DNA of 64,000 bases from Tabrizicola caldifontis (GCF_004762095.1 NZ_SIJH01000003.1:124001-188000), one strand, 5' to 3'; counted from the stretch's first letter, positions 8,558 through 18,193 are shown. Made by a program: numbers and translations. The notes: generated by a model from the letters alone, not told the origin.

Positions 8558-9664
8558 TCAGAGGCTTGCGTCCAGTGCCGCGACGATGGCGTCGCCCATC
8601 TGGGACGTGGATACCGGGGTGCCGCCCTCGGGGCCCATCAGATCAGCCGTGCGGACGCCGTCGGCCAGCACCTTTTCCACCGCCTTCTCGACGCGGGTCG
8701 CTTCGTCGCCCAGGTCAAAGCTGTAGCGCAGCGCCATGGCGAAGCTCAGGATGCAGGCGATCGGGTTGGCCTTGCCCTGGCCGGCGATGTCGGGGGCCGA
8801 GCCATGCACGGGTTCATACAGCGCCTTAGGCCGGCCGTTTGCCATCGGCGCGCCCAGCGAGGCCGAGGGCAACATGCCCAGGGATCCGGTCAGCATCGCC
8901 GCGCAGTCCGACAGGATGTCGCCGAACAGGTTGTCGGTCACGATCACGTCGAACTGCTTGGGCCAGCGCACCAGCTGCATCGCGCCATTGTCGGCATACA
9001 TGTGCGACAGCTCTACATCCGGATAGTCGCGGTCGTGCACCTCCTGCACCACCTCGCGCCACAGGATGCCGGATTCCATCACGTTGGCCTTCTCCATCGA
9101 GCAGACCTTGTTCCGCCGCTTGCGCGCAAGCTCGAAGGCAGACCGCGCCACGCGGGCAATCTCGCTTTCGGTGTAACGCTGGGTATTGATGCCCACCCGC
9201 TCGTTGCCTTCCTTGAAGATCCCGCGCGGCTCGCCGAAATAGACGCCCGAGGTCAGCTCGCGCACGATGACGATGTCGAGGCCCGCCACCACCTCGCGCT
9301 TCAGCGACGAGAAATCGGCCAGCGCGTCGAAGCATTGCGCGGGCCGCAGGTTGGAATACAGGTCCATCTCCTTGCGCAGGCGCAGAAGGCCGCGCTCGGG
9401 CTTCACGGAAAAGTCCAGCTTGTCGTATTTCGGCCCGCCCACCGCGCCCAGCAGCACCGCATCCACCGCTTGCGCCTTGGCCATCGTGGCATCTGTCAGG
9501 GGCACGCCATGCGCATCATAGGCGCAGCCACCGACCAGATCCTCGCTGACATCAAAGCGGATGCCGCGCCTGTCACCCATCCAGCCGATGATCTTCTTCA
9601 CCTCGGCCATGACTTCGGGGCCGATGCCGTCGCCGGCAAGAATGAGGAGAGAGGGGTTGGACAT
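8558..9664 (-). CDS. leuB: 3-isopropylmalate dehydrogenase
   Basis: A 368-residue NAD-dependent enzyme that oxidises and decarboxylates 3-isopropylmalate in leucine synthesis. The N-terminal [14 protein letters not shown], substrate-binding Arg residues around [30 protein letters not shown], the catalytic Lys region [10 protein letters not shown], the metal-binding Asp segment ([12 protein letters not shown]) and the cofactor motif [18 protein letters not shown] are all present. ATG 9664 (MSNPSLL) is preferred to a GTG four codons upstream. leuC-leuD lie 2.3 kb away on the same strand, separated by two unrelated genes. Confidence 0.97.
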   Translation of the reverse strand: MSNPSLLILAGDGIGPEVMAEVKKIIGWMGDRRGIRFDVSEDLVGGCAYDAHGVPLTDATMAKAQAVDAVLLGAVGGPKYDKLDFSVKPERGLLRLRKEMDLYSNLRPAQCFDALADFSSLKREVVAGLDIVIVRELTSGVYFGEPRGIFKEGNERVGINTQRYTESEIARVARSAFELARKRRNKVCSMEKANVMESGILWREVVQEVHDRDYPDVELSHMYADNGAMQLVRWPKQFDVIVTDNLFGDILSDCAAMLTGSLGMLPSASLGAPMANGRPKALYEPVHGSAPDIAGQGKANPIACILSFAMALRYSFDLGDEATRVEKAVEKVLADGVRTADLMGPEGGTPVSTSQMGDAIVAALDASL

Positions 9665-9722
9665 GATGCGGCTCACTGCGTGGACTGGGTCGCGCGTGGC
9701 CTAGCCAAAGGGCAGGGCGGGG

Positions 9723-10784
9723 TCAAGGTTCCACGGGCACGACGATATCCACCCAGACGGGGTAGTGGTGCGAGGCCGCGCGCAGCACGTGGGCCACCGG
9801 CTCGTCATCAGCCGGCCAAAGAACGCCGGACCCGGCGATGGCCAGCCCGGCCGACGGCAGCACATAGTCGAGCCTCAGCCCGCCCAGGCTGGCATAGATC
9901 GCGGTATCCAACGCCGGATCGCCATGGTGTTCGGGCTCGATCCTGCCATGATTGCCCCTGGGCTGCGGGTCCTGAACCGCCGGGTGGTCCAGCAGCGCCT
10001 GGATGCCCTCGTGCAGGCCGTCGCCATCGGCCGGGTCGAGGTTGGCGTCGCCAAGCAGAACGAAGGGCGCCTCGGGCGGGGCCATCGGCAACCCACCCGT
10101 CAGATAGTGGCGCCAGAAGGCGGCCTCGTCATGGTTGCGGCGGCGGTTCCGGCCCTCGGGTCCGTCAAAGGCCGGTGGCGTTGCATGAAAGGCAAGCAGG
10201 TGAAGCGGGCCCATATCGGTCAGGACCGGCACATCCCAGAACCCGGTCGTCGCCAGACGCTGCACCGCCAGCAGGTCCGGATCGGCCGCGTCGGGAAGCA
10301 GGGCGTCGGGCAGATCGCGCCAAAGGAAGGCCGAATGGTCGCGGGCATTCCCCGCATCGACCGGAAGACGCGACAGGATGGCCATGCCGCCCTGGCCCGA
10401 GAACTGGCCGAAGCCTTGCGCATCGCGGGGATCACCAGGCCGGCCATTGCCATCGACATCGAATCCGGTCTGCATGCCGGTATTGGGGCGAAGCGCAAAT
10501 CGGTGCGGATAGGGGGCGCCTGCGGCGTCCAGACGGTCAGCCAGCAGGTTCAGCGCCACGCCGCCCCGATCGTAATCGATGGAGGTGAGCAGGATGACAT
10601 CGGCGTTCAGCGCGGCGAGAACCTGCACCACGGCCGCAATCTGCGGATCTTCGCCGCGCACAATATCCTGAACCAGAAGTCCCGGACCCTTGCGGTCCAG
10701 CCCGACATTCCAGGTGGCGATCCTAAGGGTCTCTGCTCCGGCAGGAACGGACAGAAGAGTTGCGAAAAGGAAGGCACGCACCAC
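9723..10784 (-). CDS. Secreted endonuclease/exonuclease/phosphatase family protein
   Basis: A 353-residue protein with an N-terminal signal peptide (VRAFLFATLLSVPAGA, cleaved before ETL) followed by the EEP fold: TWNVG near the start, a FVLLGDANLDPADGDG metal and catalytic motif in the middle, and LDYVLPS with a final HYPVWVDI. These are the Asn, Asp-x-Asn and Asp/His residues of the DNase I-like superfamily. Whether the substrate is nucleic acid or a phosphoester is unknown. It starts (GTG) five bases after the upstream membrane-protein stop, so the pair is an operon. Confidence 0.85.
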   Translation of the reverse strand: MVRAFLFATLLSVPAGAETLRIATWNVGLDRKGPGLLVQDIVRGEDPQIAAVVQVLAALNADVILLTSIDYDRGGVALNLLADRLDAAGAPYPHRFALRPNTGMQTGFDVDGNGRPGDPRDAQGFGQFSGQGGMAILSRLPVDAGNARDHSAFLWRDLPDALLPDAADPDLLAVQRLATTGFWDVPVLTDMGPLHLLAFHATPPAFDGPEGRNRRRNHDEAAFWRHYLTGGLPMAPPEAPFVLLGDANLDPADGDGLHEGIQALLDHPAVQDPQPRGNHGRIEPEHHGDPALDTAIYASLGGLRLDYVLPSAGLAIAGSGVLWPADDEPVAHVLRAASHHYPVWVDIVVPVEP

Positions 10785-10789
10785 AGGCG

Positions 10790-11743
10790 TCAGAGGTCGC
10801 CTTCGTCGTCGGCATCCACGCCGTCGGTTCCCTGAGCGGCCATCTTCAGGTCGCGCTTCACCCGGATCATGTCGGCAACCCTTGCCATGGCGACCCCGCG
10901 CATCAGAAGGCTTGCGGGCAGGAAAGCCCAGGCGGCCATCGTCCAGATCAGCGTCTGTGGCGAGGTGATCGTGCTTGCCGGAAGCCCCGACGACAGGACA
11001 GCAATCAGTGCGGGCACCAGGAACGGCAGAAGGAAGCCGATCGCAAGATTTACCCGCGCGTCCCGCTCCAGCCTGTCAACCACATCGCCACCGGCCGTCG
11101 GCTCGAAGGTGGGCAGGTTGACCCAGACGTTGAAAGCGCTCTTGGTTCTGGGCCATCCCGCGATCTTCAGAACGATCACGAATATCGCCAGCGAGATCAA
11201 CGAAACCAGATAGGCCGTGCCGGCAGCGGTGCGCACCTGCGTCACCTGCTCGACCGTTGCGTTGTCTGCAAGCATGTAGGTTGCCAGACGCACCGGGGAA
11301 TAGGGAAAATCGAGCGCCTCGCCAATCACCATGCCCAATGCGTGGAAGAGCCTGGACACCGTCGTCGGATCCTCGCGGTCGGCAACGATGATCGACAGGA
11401 ACAGGATGATGGCGAAAAGCATCAGATAGCGGATGCGGTTGAACGGCGCGCCGTCGCGAAATTCGACCAGACTGGGATAGACCGCATTGTATTCGATGAA
11501 GACCAGCGTTCCGGCAAAAAGAGCCATCAGCGCGACGATCTGCTTTGTGTCGGTGCCGACGCCGGGCAGCACGACCGACGGCATCACGATGACGACCATG
11601 ACAAGGAACGCACGAACCGCGGCCCCGGTTGCCCGGTTCAGCCAGGTGCGCGCCGCGCCTTCGATCGATGACACGAAGCGCAGCCGGACCTTGGCATCCG
11701 CTGCGCCGCGCATGTTTTCCCGCAGCGTCTCGATCCTGATCAA
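10790..11743 (-). CDS. Multi-pass membrane protein of unknown function
   Basis: About 317 residues with hydrophobic segments in two groups: a cluster of three to four helices (AVRAFLVMVVIVMPSVVL, IVALMALFAGTLVFIEY, YLMLFAIILFLSIIV) and a C-terminal group (TAYLVSLISLAIFVIVL, LAIGFLLPFLVPALIAVL, TLIWTMAAWAFLPASLL). The best start is a TTG at 11743 because AGGGGGA sits five bases before it; a GTG at 11758 has no such site. I do not recognise the family. It lies in an operon with the secreted EEP-type enzyme. Confidence 0.65.
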   Translation of the reverse strand: MIRIETLRENMRGAADAKVRLRFVSSIEGAARTWLNRATGAAVRAFLVMVVIVMPSVVLPGVGTDTKQIVALMALFAGTLVFIEYNAVYPSLVEFRDGAPFNRIRYLMLFAIILFLSIIVADREDPTTVSRLFHALGMVIGEALDFPYSPVRLATYMLADNATVEQVTQVRTAAGTAYLVSLISLAIFVIVLKIAGWPRTKSAFNVWVNLPTFEPTAGGDVVDRLERDARVNLAIGFLLPFLVPALIAVLSSGLPASTITSPQTLIWTMAAWAFLPASLLMRGVAMARVADMIRVKRDLKMAAQGTDGVDADDEGDL

Positions 11744-11758
11744 GCTTCCCCCTGCCAC

Positions 11759-12023
11759 AGCCGATTCGGAACGTGTTTGCTAGAGGAAACCAATGCTTTG
11801 TGGCCATTTCTGGGTCAATCAGCAACTCTTTGCCGACTTTTTCTGACATCAGGATCAGTTGCATCCGGGCCGCAGAATGATCCGCAGCGCGACCGCCCAC
11901 TGCCATGCGAACAGGGTCGGCCAAGGCTTGCCCTGCGCCATGGTGCGGTCTGGTGTATCAGCCCGCCTGTAGAATCATCTGCGAATCGTGCAGGGCCCTT
12001 CCCTGCACGATCAGTGTCAGGCG
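11759..12023. other. Intergenic region before leuD 3' end
   Basis: No gene is evident. The right end holds the leuD terminator hairpin (listed separately); the left end should hold the promoter of the membrane protein/EEP pair, but I see no clear -35/-10 boxes. Confidence 0.4.
11985..12011 (-). terminator. Hairpin after leuD
   Basis: A perfect 11-bp stem, ATCGTGCAGGG / CCCTGCACGAT, with a CCCTT loop, 12 bases beyond the leuD stop on the minus strand. There is no T run, so it may protect the 3' end or act with Rho instead of being a classic terminator. Confidence 0.6.
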
Positions 12024-12629
12024 TCAGACCCAGGGACGCAATGTTGCGGCCTTTGCCTCGTAGGCGTCGATGGCGGCGGCCTTTTCAAGGGTCAGGCCGA
12101 TGTCGTCCAGGCCGTTCAGCAGGCAGTGCTTCTTGAACGGGTCGACATCGAAATGAAAGGTGGTCCCATCCGAGGCCGTCACGGTCTGCGCTTCCAGATC
12201 AACGGTGATCCGGGCGTTCTCGCCCTTCCTTGCGTCCTCCATCAGATGCGCGACCGCCTCGGGGGGCAGCACCACCGGCAGGATCCCGTTCTTGAAGCAG
12301 TTATTGTAGAAGATGTCGGCAAAACTGGTCGAGATGACGCAGCGGATGCCGAAATCCAGCAGCGCCCAGGGGGCATGTTCACGGCTGGATCCGCACCCGA
12401 AGTTGTCACCCGCCACAAGGATCTGCGCCTTGCGATAGGCCGGCTGGTTCAGCACGAAATCAGGGATTTCCTTGCCGTCTGGGGTATAGCGCATCTCGTC
12501 GAACAAGTTCTTGCCAAGTCCCGACCGCTGGATGGTCTTCAGGAACTGCTTGGGAATGATCATGTCGGTGTCGATGTTGACCAGCGGCATGGGCGCCGCG
12601 ATGCCGGTCAGGGTGGTGAATTTGTCCAT
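12024..12629 (-). CDS. leuD: 3-isopropylmalate dehydratase small subunit
   Basis: A 201-residue protein starting MDKFTTLTG, the usual length. It forms the swivelling domain that joins LeuC to isomerise 2- to 3-isopropylmalate. [14 protein letters not shown] and the flexible loop [20 protein letters not shown] are diagnostic, and [17 protein letters not shown] follows. It sits 95 bases after leuC on the same strand with a hairpin between them. Confidence 0.97.
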   Translation of the reverse strand: MDKFTTLTGIAAPMPLVNIDTDMIIPKQFLKTIQRSGLGKNLFDEMRYTPDGKEIPDFVLNQPAYRKAQILVAGDNFGCGSSREHAPWALLDFGIRCVISTSFADIFYNNCFKNGILPVVLPPEAVAHLMEDARKGENARITVDLEAQTVTASDGTTFHFDVDPFKKHCLLNGLDDIGLTLEKAAAIDAYEAKAATLRPWV

Positions 12630-12668
12630 TTTTCCAATCCTTAGGGTCAGAGACCGCTTGCCCCTCCC

Positions 12669-12705
12669 GTGCGGTCCTTGCCCGGCACGGCGGGAAGGAC
12701 CGCAC
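12669..12705 (-). other. leuC-leuD intergenic hairpin
   Basis: A perfect 11-bp inverted repeat GTGCGGTCCTT / AAGGACCGCAC with a 15-base GC-rich loop lies between leuC and leuD. It could be an RNA processing or stability element, or a partial terminator. Confidence 0.6.
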
Positions 12706-12724
12706 AGGGCAGAGGAGTCACCGG

Positions 12725-14140
12725 TCAGACCATCTCGCCCATCAGTTCGCGCACGTTGGTCAGACGGCCCGTGACGGCCGCCGCCGCAGCCATCGCGGGG
12801 CTCATGAGGTGCGTGCGCCCGCCGCGGCCCTGCCGGCCCTCGAAGTTGCGGTTCGAGGTCGCCGCGCAGCGTTCGCCGGGGGCAAGCTGGTCGGGGTTCA
12901 TCGCCAGGCACATGGAACAACCCGCAAGCCGCCATTCGAAGCCCGCGTCGATGAAGATCTGCGCGAGGCCCTCTTCCTCGGCCTGGGCCCGCACCAGACC
13001 CGAGCCGGGGACGACCATCGCCCGCTTCACCTTGATCTTGCGGCCCTTCAGGATTTCGGCCGCCGCGCGCAGGTCCTCGATCCGGCCGTTGGTGCAGGAC
13101 CCGATGAACACCGTGTCGATCTCGATGTCGGTCAGCTTCATGCCGGGCTTGAGGCCCATGTAGTCCAGCGACCGCCGAGCGGCCTCGACCTTCCCGCCGG
13201 TGAAGCTTTCGGGGTCCGGCACGACGCCGGTGATCGGCAGCACGTCCTCGGGCGAGGTGCCCCAGGTCACAACCGGGGCGATGTCCTCGCCGCGGATGGT
13301 CACCACCTTGTCGAAATGCGCGCCTTCATCGGTGTAGAGCGTCTTCCAGTAGGCGAGCGCGGCTTCCCACTTCGCCCCCTTGGGCGCATGGGGCCGGCCC
13401 TTGATGTATTCGAAGGTCTTTTCGTCCGGCGCGATCAGGCCCGCGCGGGCGCCACCTTCGATCGCCATGTTGCAGACGGTCATCCGGCCTTCCATCGACA
13501 GCTCGCGGATCGCCTGGCCACAGTATTCGATGACATAGCCGGTGCCGCCCGCCGTGCCGGTATGGCCGATGATCGACAGGGTGATGTCCTTGGCCGTGAC
13601 GCCGGGGCGCAGCGACCCGGTGATCTCGACCTTCATGTTCTTGGATTTCTTCTGGATCAGCGTCTGGGTGGCCAGCACATGTTCCACCTCGGAGGTGCCG
13701 ATTCCGTGCGCCAGCGCCCCGAAGGCCCCGTGCGTCGCGGTATGGCTGTCACCGCAGACCACGGTCATGCCCGGCAAGGTCCAGCCCTGTTCGGGGCCGA
13801 CGATGTGGACGATGCCCTGGCGGATGTCGGTCACGGGATAGTAGTTGATCCCGAAGTCCTTGGCGTTCTTGTCGAGTGCCGCCACCTGGATGCGGCTTTC
13901 CTCGGGCATCTGGTCGGGGTTTTCCCGACCGAGCGTCGTGGGCACGTTGTGGTCGGGCACCGCGATGGTCTTTTCCGGCGCGCGGACCTTGCGCCCGGCC
14001 ATGCGCAGACCCTCGAAGGCCTGGGGGCTGGTCACTTCATGGACGAGGTGGCGGTCGATGTAGAGGAGGCAGGTGCCATCCTCGGCCTGATGGACGACAT
14101 GGTCGTCCCAGATCTTGTCGTAAAGCGTACGAGGAGCCAT
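12725..14140 (-). CDS. leuC: 3-isopropylmalate dehydratase large subunit
   Basis: A 471-residue aconitase-family protein, start [16 protein letters not shown] at 14140. [4Fe-4S] ligands are in FIGSCTNGR and in [11 protein letters not shown] (C-x2-C); substrate-binding [20 protein letters not shown] and [19 protein letters not shown] are conserved. It works with LeuD in the second step of leucine synthesis. The start is close to a small upstream open frame (14216-14308). Confidence 0.97.
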   Translation of the reverse strand: MAPRTLYDKIWDDHVVHQAEDGTCLLYIDRHLVHEVTSPQAFEGLRMAGRKVRAPEKTIAVPDHNVPTTLGRENPDQMPEESRIQVAALDKNAKDFGINYYPVTDIRQGIVHIVGPEQGWTLPGMTVVCGDSHTATHGAFGALAHGIGTSEVEHVLATQTLIQKKSKNMKVEITGSLRPGVTAKDITLSIIGHTGTAGGTGYVIEYCGQAIRELSMEGRMTVCNMAIEGGARAGLIAPDEKTFEYIKGRPHAPKGAKWEAALAYWKTLYTDEGAHFDKVVTIRGEDIAPVVTWGTSPEDVLPITGVVPDPESFTGGKVEAARRSLDYMGLKPGMKLTDIEIDTVFIGSCTNGRIEDLRAAAEILKGRKIKVKRAMVVPGSGLVRAQAEEEGLAQIFIDAGFEWRLAGCSMCLAMNPDQLAPGERCAATSNRNFEGRQGRGGRTHLMSPAMAAAAAVTGRLTNVRELMGEMV

Positions 14141-14215
14141 GGCTCTCACCTGTTCTTGGGATGGCGGTCGGAAGGTCGCAGATCGGCGCGGTCGTTCACG
14201 CGCCACGGGCCGGGG

Positions 14216-14308
14216 TCAAAGCCGGGCGAGGATCGAGCGGGTCATGCCGAAGAAGCGGGCCGGAAGCCGCGCATGATCGGTGATGTTGAAGTAGATGAAC
14301 CCGGACAT
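14216..14308 (-). CDS. Possible 30-residue peptide upstream of leuC
   Basis: An ATG-initiated frame encoding MSGFIYFNITDHARLPARFF and ending ILARL with TGA, 75 bases upstream of leuC. The residue mix (aromatic, hydrophobic and Arg) looks like a genuine peptide and not random GC-rich translation. The ribosome binding site is weak (AGGGCG). It has no run of leucine codons, so it is not an obvious leucine attenuator peptide. Unproven. Confidence 0.35.
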   Translation of the reverse strand: MSGFIYFNITDHARLPARFFGMTRSILARL

Positions 14309-14374
14309 GGGCGCCCTATACCCTCGAAATCCGTTTCAGGCAAGCTAGGTTCCCGCGAAAGCGAAGGTGCGGCG

Positions 14375-14956
14375 ATGCGACTGGCGGTGTTGGCCCTGGT
14401 TCTGGGGAGTGCGATGGGAACAACGGCGAGGGCCGAACAGACCCACAAGGGCCATGAGATGCCGCCCTATCGGGTCGAACAGGTGGCTGGCACGCGGGAA
14501 ATCCGCGTCTATGGCCTTCATCTTTTGGCCGAGGTCCGCGTGGCGGGTGGACGGCAGGGGGCGATCCAGACTGGCTTTCGCATGCTGGCCGGCTACATCT
14601 TCGGCGGGAATGCGTCGGGCGAGAAGATCGCCATGACCGTGCCGGTGGCGCAGACGCCCGAGACCGACCACTGGGTGGTCAGCTTCATGATGCCTGCACG
14701 CTTCACGGCGGACACCCTGCCTGCGCCGCGCGACGACCGGATCCGCTTCGTGCAGGCCGGGCCGTCAAGGCAGGTGGTGGAACGGTTCTCGGGCGTGCCC
14801 GGCACCGACGACCTTGCCGCCCGGGCCAAGGCGCTGCGGGCCTGGATCGAGGGCGCGGGCCTCACCATCCTGGCCGGGCCGCACTACTATTTCTACGACG
14901 CGCCCATGACCCTGCCGTGGAAGCGGCGGAACGAGGTGGCCTTCACCATCCGCTGA
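14375..14956 (+). CDS. Secreted SOUL heme-binding family protein
   Basis: A 193-residue protein with a signal peptide (MRLAVLALVLGSAMGTTARA) and a SOUL/HBP domain: PPYRVEQVAGTREIRVYG, FRMLAGYIFGGNASGEKIAMTVPV and a C-terminal GPHYYFYDAPMTLPWKRRNE, which are the family signature segments. Members bind haem or porphyrins weakly; bacterial periplasmic members have no assigned role. It is a single gene divergent from leuC. Confidence 0.9.
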   Translation: MRLAVLALVLGSAMGTTARAEQTHKGHEMPPYRVEQVAGTREIRVYGLHLLAEVRVAGGRQGAIQTGFRMLAGYIFGGNASGEKIAMTVPVAQTPETDHWVVSFMMPARFTADTLPAPRDDRIRFVQAGPSRQVVERFSGVPGTDDLAARAKALRAWIEGAGLTILAGPHYYFYDAPMTLPWKRRNEVAFTIR

Positions 14957-15121
14957 CCCAAACTCCCGATCGGGGCGGAAAGCGGCAAAGGGCCTTGCGC
15001 TGCGGCGGAATAGGGCGTAGGCGCGCGCCTTCGGTTGAGATTGCGCCCTTGCAGTGCTAGTCTTTTGCCATGGCCCGGCGCGGGGGCCTGATGGACCGCG
15101 CGCATTCTGGAGGACCCTGTC

Positions 15122-15547
15122 CTGTCGCATTCCGATCCTGCCACCGGCCTGCCGGTCGGCCCGCGCCCGGCGCCCGCCGCCCCGCCTGCCGCCGAAGGGC
15201 CAGCATCCGAAGACGTGCTGGCCCTGGTCCTGAAATCCGTTGACGACGACAAGGCCGAAGACATCGTGCAGATCGATCTGCGCGGCCGGTCCGATGTGGC
15301 CGACTACATGGTAATCTGTTCGGGCCGGTCCTCGCGTCAGGTGGCCTCGATCTCCGAAAAGCTGGCCGACCGGCTGAAGCAGGAAATGCGGATTTCCGTC
15401 CGCATGGAAGGGAAAGAGACAGGCGACTGGGTGCTGATCGATGCGGGCGACGTGATCGTCCATGTCTTCCGCCCCGAAGTGCGCGAGTTCTACCAGCTGG
15501 AAAAGATGTGGCTGCCCGCCGGCGCCACCCGCAGCGCGCAGGCCTGA
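15122..15547 (+). CDS. rsfS: Ribosome silencing factor
   Basis: RsfS (RsfA/Iojap) binds ribosomal protein L14 and blocks joining of 30S and 50S subunits in starvation. The core is visible: VLKSVDDDKAEDIVQIDLRG, ADYMVICSGRSSRQV, and the C-terminal GDWVLIDAGDVIVHVFRPEV, REFYQLEKMW. No ATG is available. A GTG at 15215 sits inside the first conserved helix; a CTG at 15122 lies seven bases after a perfect GGAGGA and adds a 31-residue Pro/Ala-rich leader, so I place the start there. If a conservative start is needed, use 15215. The stop overlaps the rlmH ATG. Confidence 0.85.
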   Translation: MSHSDPATGLPVGPRPAPAAPPAAEGPASEDVLALVLKSVDDDKAEDIVQIDLRGRSDVADYMVICSGRSSRQVASISEKLADRLKQEMRISVRMEGKETGDWVLIDAGDVIVHVFRPEVREFYQLEKMWLPAGATRSAQA

Positions 15548-16017
15548 TGAAGCTGCACCTTTGCGCCGTGGGCCGTCTGCGGACGAGGCCAGAGCGTAGT
15601 CTGGTCGACGATTACGTGGAACGGCTGGAGCGCACGGGCCGCCCCCTGGGACTTGGGCCGGTCGCCGAGCACGAGGTGGAGGACAGGCGCGGCGGCGGCA
15701 TGGCGGCAGAGGCGACGCTTCTGGCCCGGGCGATTCCCGATGGAGCCGCCCTCTGCGTGCTGGACGAGCGCGGGAAGCTGCTCTCCAGTCCGGAGTTCGC
15801 GCAGGCACTTGCCAGCTGGCGCGATGGCGGGCGGCAGGACGTGGCCTTCGTGATCGGCGGGGCGGACGGCGTGGACCCTGCGCTTCGCACACGCGCGGAC
15901 CTTGTGATCAGCTTCGGTCGCATGGTCTGGCCGCACATGCTGGTCCGCGTGATGCTGGCAGAGCAGCTGTATCGGGCGGCCACAATTATGGCGGGGCTTC
16001 CCTATCACCGGGCGTGA
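15547..16017 (+). CDS. rlmH: 23S rRNA (pseudouridine1915-N3)-methyltransferase
   Basis: A 156-residue SPOUT methyltransferase that modifies pseudouridine 1915 of 23S rRNA on the 70S ribosome. MKLHLCAVGRL, LCVLDERGKLLSSPEFAQAL, FVIGGADGV and the C-terminal knot LVRVMLAEQLYRAATIMAGL, PYHRA are all present. The ATG overlaps the rsfS stop (TGATG), so the two are translationally coupled, the standard order in proteobacteria. Confidence 0.96.
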   Translation: MKLHLCAVGRLRTRPERSLVDDYVERLERTGRPLGLGPVAEHEVEDRRGGGMAAEATLLARAIPDGAALCVLDERGKLLSSPEFAQALASWRDGGRQDVAFVIGGADGVDPALRTRADLVISFGRMVWPHMLVRVMLAEQLYRAATIMAGLPYHRA

Positions 16018-16038
16018 AACTGGCGCAGGCTGTCCGAC

Positions 16039-16905
16039 CTAGGCCCCCTGCCTGCGGGTCAGCGCAAACAGGCCCGAGCCCACGACCAGCCCCGTGCCGA
16101 CCCATGTGGCAAGGTCGGGGCGTTCACCAAACAGGGCCATGGACAGCAGCATGGCGAAGACAAGGCGCGTGTAGCGGAAGGGCGTGACGGCGGATACCTC
16201 GCCGGTGCGCATGGCGTGGGTCAGGGCATGGTAGCCGAGGACGCCGAAGACAGAGCCCGCAGCCAGTTGCCCGGCCGTTGCCGGGTCGGGCAACCTTGCC
16301 CCGCCCGAAATCGCCAGCAGGACTGCGCCTGCCACCGCGAGCATGGCAAAGCCCAGCGCGCCAAGCTGGCGGTTCGACAATCCCCTGGGGGCTGCCCGCG
16401 TGGCAAGGTCGCGCCCGGCAAACCCCAGAAGCCCGACCACCGCCAGAAGGGAGAGGGCCGAGAAGCCGGTTCCCGGCCGCAGGATGATCAGCACACCGGC
16501 AAAGCCGGTCAGCACCGCAACCCAGCGCTGCCAGCCCACCCTTTCACCAAAGAACAGTGCAGCCCCTGCAACCACCACAAGCGGCGCGGCCTGCAGGATG
16601 GCAGAGGTGGTCGAAAGAGCCGTCAGCGTGATCGCAAGGCCGTAGAACAGCCGCCCCGTCACCTCGAAGGCCGAACGGATCAGCATCGCGCGCGACAGGA
16701 AGGCCCGCGGCAGAAACGTCTCGCCCTGCAGCCGGGCCATGGCCGCGAAGACGACCATGCCCGCAAGACCCATGGTCAGCAGAACCTGGCCCAGCGGCAG
16801 GCTTTGCGCGGCAGCCTTCACGAAGACGTCCTCGACGGCGAAACCAGCCATCGAGGCCGTCATGAACAGTGCGCCGCGCTGATTGTCGGTCAGAGGCAAG
16901 GACAT
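16039..16905 (-). CDS. EamA-type (DMT superfamily) transporter
   Basis: A 288-residue, ten-helix inner-membrane protein with two EamA repeats: MTASMAGFAVEDVFVKAAAQ and FFGERVGWQRWVAVLTGFAG in the first, LLGFAGRDLATRAAP and ALFGERPDLATWVGTGLVVG in the second. The substrate is unknown. It is convergent with rlmH and 77 bases from the proline-racemase-family gene, with which it may be co-transcribed; a transport role for that enzyme's substrate is only a guess. Confidence 0.85.
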   Translation of the reverse strand: MSLPLTDNQRGALFMTASMAGFAVEDVFVKAAAQSLPLGQVLLTMGLAGMVVFAAMARLQGETFLPRAFLSRAMLIRSAFEVTGRLFYGLAITLTALSTTSAILQAAPLVVVAGAALFFGERVGWQRWVAVLTGFAGVLIILRPGTGFSALSLLAVVGLLGFAGRDLATRAAPRGLSNRQLGALGFAMLAVAGAVLLAISGGARLPDPATAGQLAAGSVFGVLGYHALTHAMRTGEVSAVTPFRYTRLVFAMLLSMALFGERPDLATWVGTGLVVGSGLFALTRRQGA

Positions 16906-16981
16906 CCCCTTGGACGCGGCCTGCCCCCGTCGGCGGCATGCAACTGGTAGATGACGGATTCGGCTCGCCTTGCCGACGGGG

Positions 16982-18010
16982 TCACCGCGCGCCCCAGGTG
17001 TCGGACAGCCGATAGCCTTCGGGCCAGGGGTCTGCGGGATCCAGCATGTGCTGGTGCGTCCCCGTGATCCAGGCGCGGCCCGAAATCTCGGGCAGGATGG
17101 CGTCCAGATCGCCGACCTTCGCCGCGCCGACGATTCGCCCCTCGAACTGCCCGCCGATCAGCGAGCGCGCGCGCAAGACCTCTCCCGCCCCGATCTGCCC
17201 GCGCGCGGCCAGGATCGCCAGCCGCGCCGAAACCGCCGTCCCGGTGGGCGAACGGTCGACCTTGCCCGGCCGGATCGAGACGGCATGGCCGGTCTCCCAC
17301 CCATCGGCAACGCGGATCAACGGCCCGGCGAACAGGCAGAAGGAGAAATGCCGCCAGTCCGGGTTCTCGGGGTGGCGGAAGCCAAGCTGCGCGTCAGCGG
17401 CCCGGGTGATCTCTACCCCCAGTTTCGCCATGGCATGGGCTTCCTCGGGCGCTTGGGAAAAGCCAAGCGCGGCCGCGTCCACGACCACGAAACTGTCGCC
17501 ACCATAGGCGGTGTCCACCGTCAGCCGGCCCAGGCCCGGCACCTCCAGCGGCACGCCCAGCCGGTCGGCAAAGGACGGCAGGTTGCGGACATGGATTCGT
17601 TCGGCCTTGCCGTTCCGGCAATCGGCGCGGACGGTGACAAGGCCGCCCGGCGCCTCCAGCGTGATGTGCGCCACAGGCTCGGTCATCGGCAGGATGCCGC
17701 TGTCAAGAAGCACCGTGGAGACGCAGATGGAGTTGGACCCTGACATGGGCGGGTTGTCCTCGGGTTCCATGATGATGAAGCCCATCTGCGCGCGCGGATC
17801 CTTTGGCGGCACCAGAAGGTTCACATGCCGGAACACCCCGCCGCGCGGTTCGTTCAGAACGAAGTTGCGCAGGCTCTGGTCGCGCCACAGCGCTTCGCGC
17901 ATTTCCCAGAGCGTCGCGCCGGCCGGCGGGGCGACACCGCCCACGATGACATCGCCGACCTCGCCCTCGGCATGGGCCGAAATCACGTGAATCGTCTTGC
18001 TGCTGCGCAT
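16982..18010 (-). CDS. Proline racemase family protein (Ser/Thr catalytic pair)
   Basis: A protein of about 342 residues from ATG 18010, which has AGGGGG upstream. The family (proline racemase, 4-hydroxyproline 2-epimerase, trans-3-hydroxyproline dehydratase) uses two acid/base residues, one in a M-C/S-G-x motif, the other in DRSP-C/T-GT. Here they are Ser ([16 protein letters not shown]) and Thr ([15 protein letters not shown]), so no catalytic Cys is present at either position. That argues against a classical racemase or epimerase and leaves the reaction open; the DRSPTGT form is, as I recall, common in proteobacterial members. The rest of the fold ([33 protein letters not shown]) is intact. 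Confidence 0.85.
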   Translation of the reverse strand: MRSSKTIHVISAHAEGEVGDVIVGGVAPPAGATLWEMREALWRDQSLRNFVLNEPRGGVFRHVNLLVPPKDPRAQMGFIIMEPEDNPPMSGSNSICVSTVLLDSGILPMTEPVAHITLEAPGGLVTVRADCRNGKAERIHVRNLPSFADRLGVPLEVPGLGRLTVDTAYGGDSFVVVDAAALGFSQAPEEAHAMAKLGVEITRAADAQLGFRHPENPDWRHFSFCLFAGPLIRVADGWETGHAVSIRPGKVDRSPTGTAVSARLAILAARGQIGAGEVLRARSLIGGQFEGRIVGAAKVGDLDAILPEISGRAWITGTHQHMLDPADPWPEGYRLSDTWGAR

Positions 18011-18193
18011 GGTGCCCCCTTTGTGGCGCACAAGGTGCGCGGGCGGGGCGGAATTCGCAAGCACCGGCACGTTGCCTGCGATGCGCCATCATATATCGCA
18101 AGCGGCGCTGCCGTGGCCCGGGCCGCCGGTTCCTCTGCCTGACCGGCAAGGGAAGCGGGTCTGGATCGTGGCAGTCAAGACGCACTCTTGCTT

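Noticed and set aside
8057-10588. Open frame of 843 codons on the plus strand over leuB and the EEP gene
   Set aside because: It overlaps three well-identified genes and has no coding features of its own.
12809-14374. Frame running through the leuC region into the SOUL gene
   Set aside because: Only the part from 14375 has a signal peptide and SOUL motifs; the part before is antisense to leuC.
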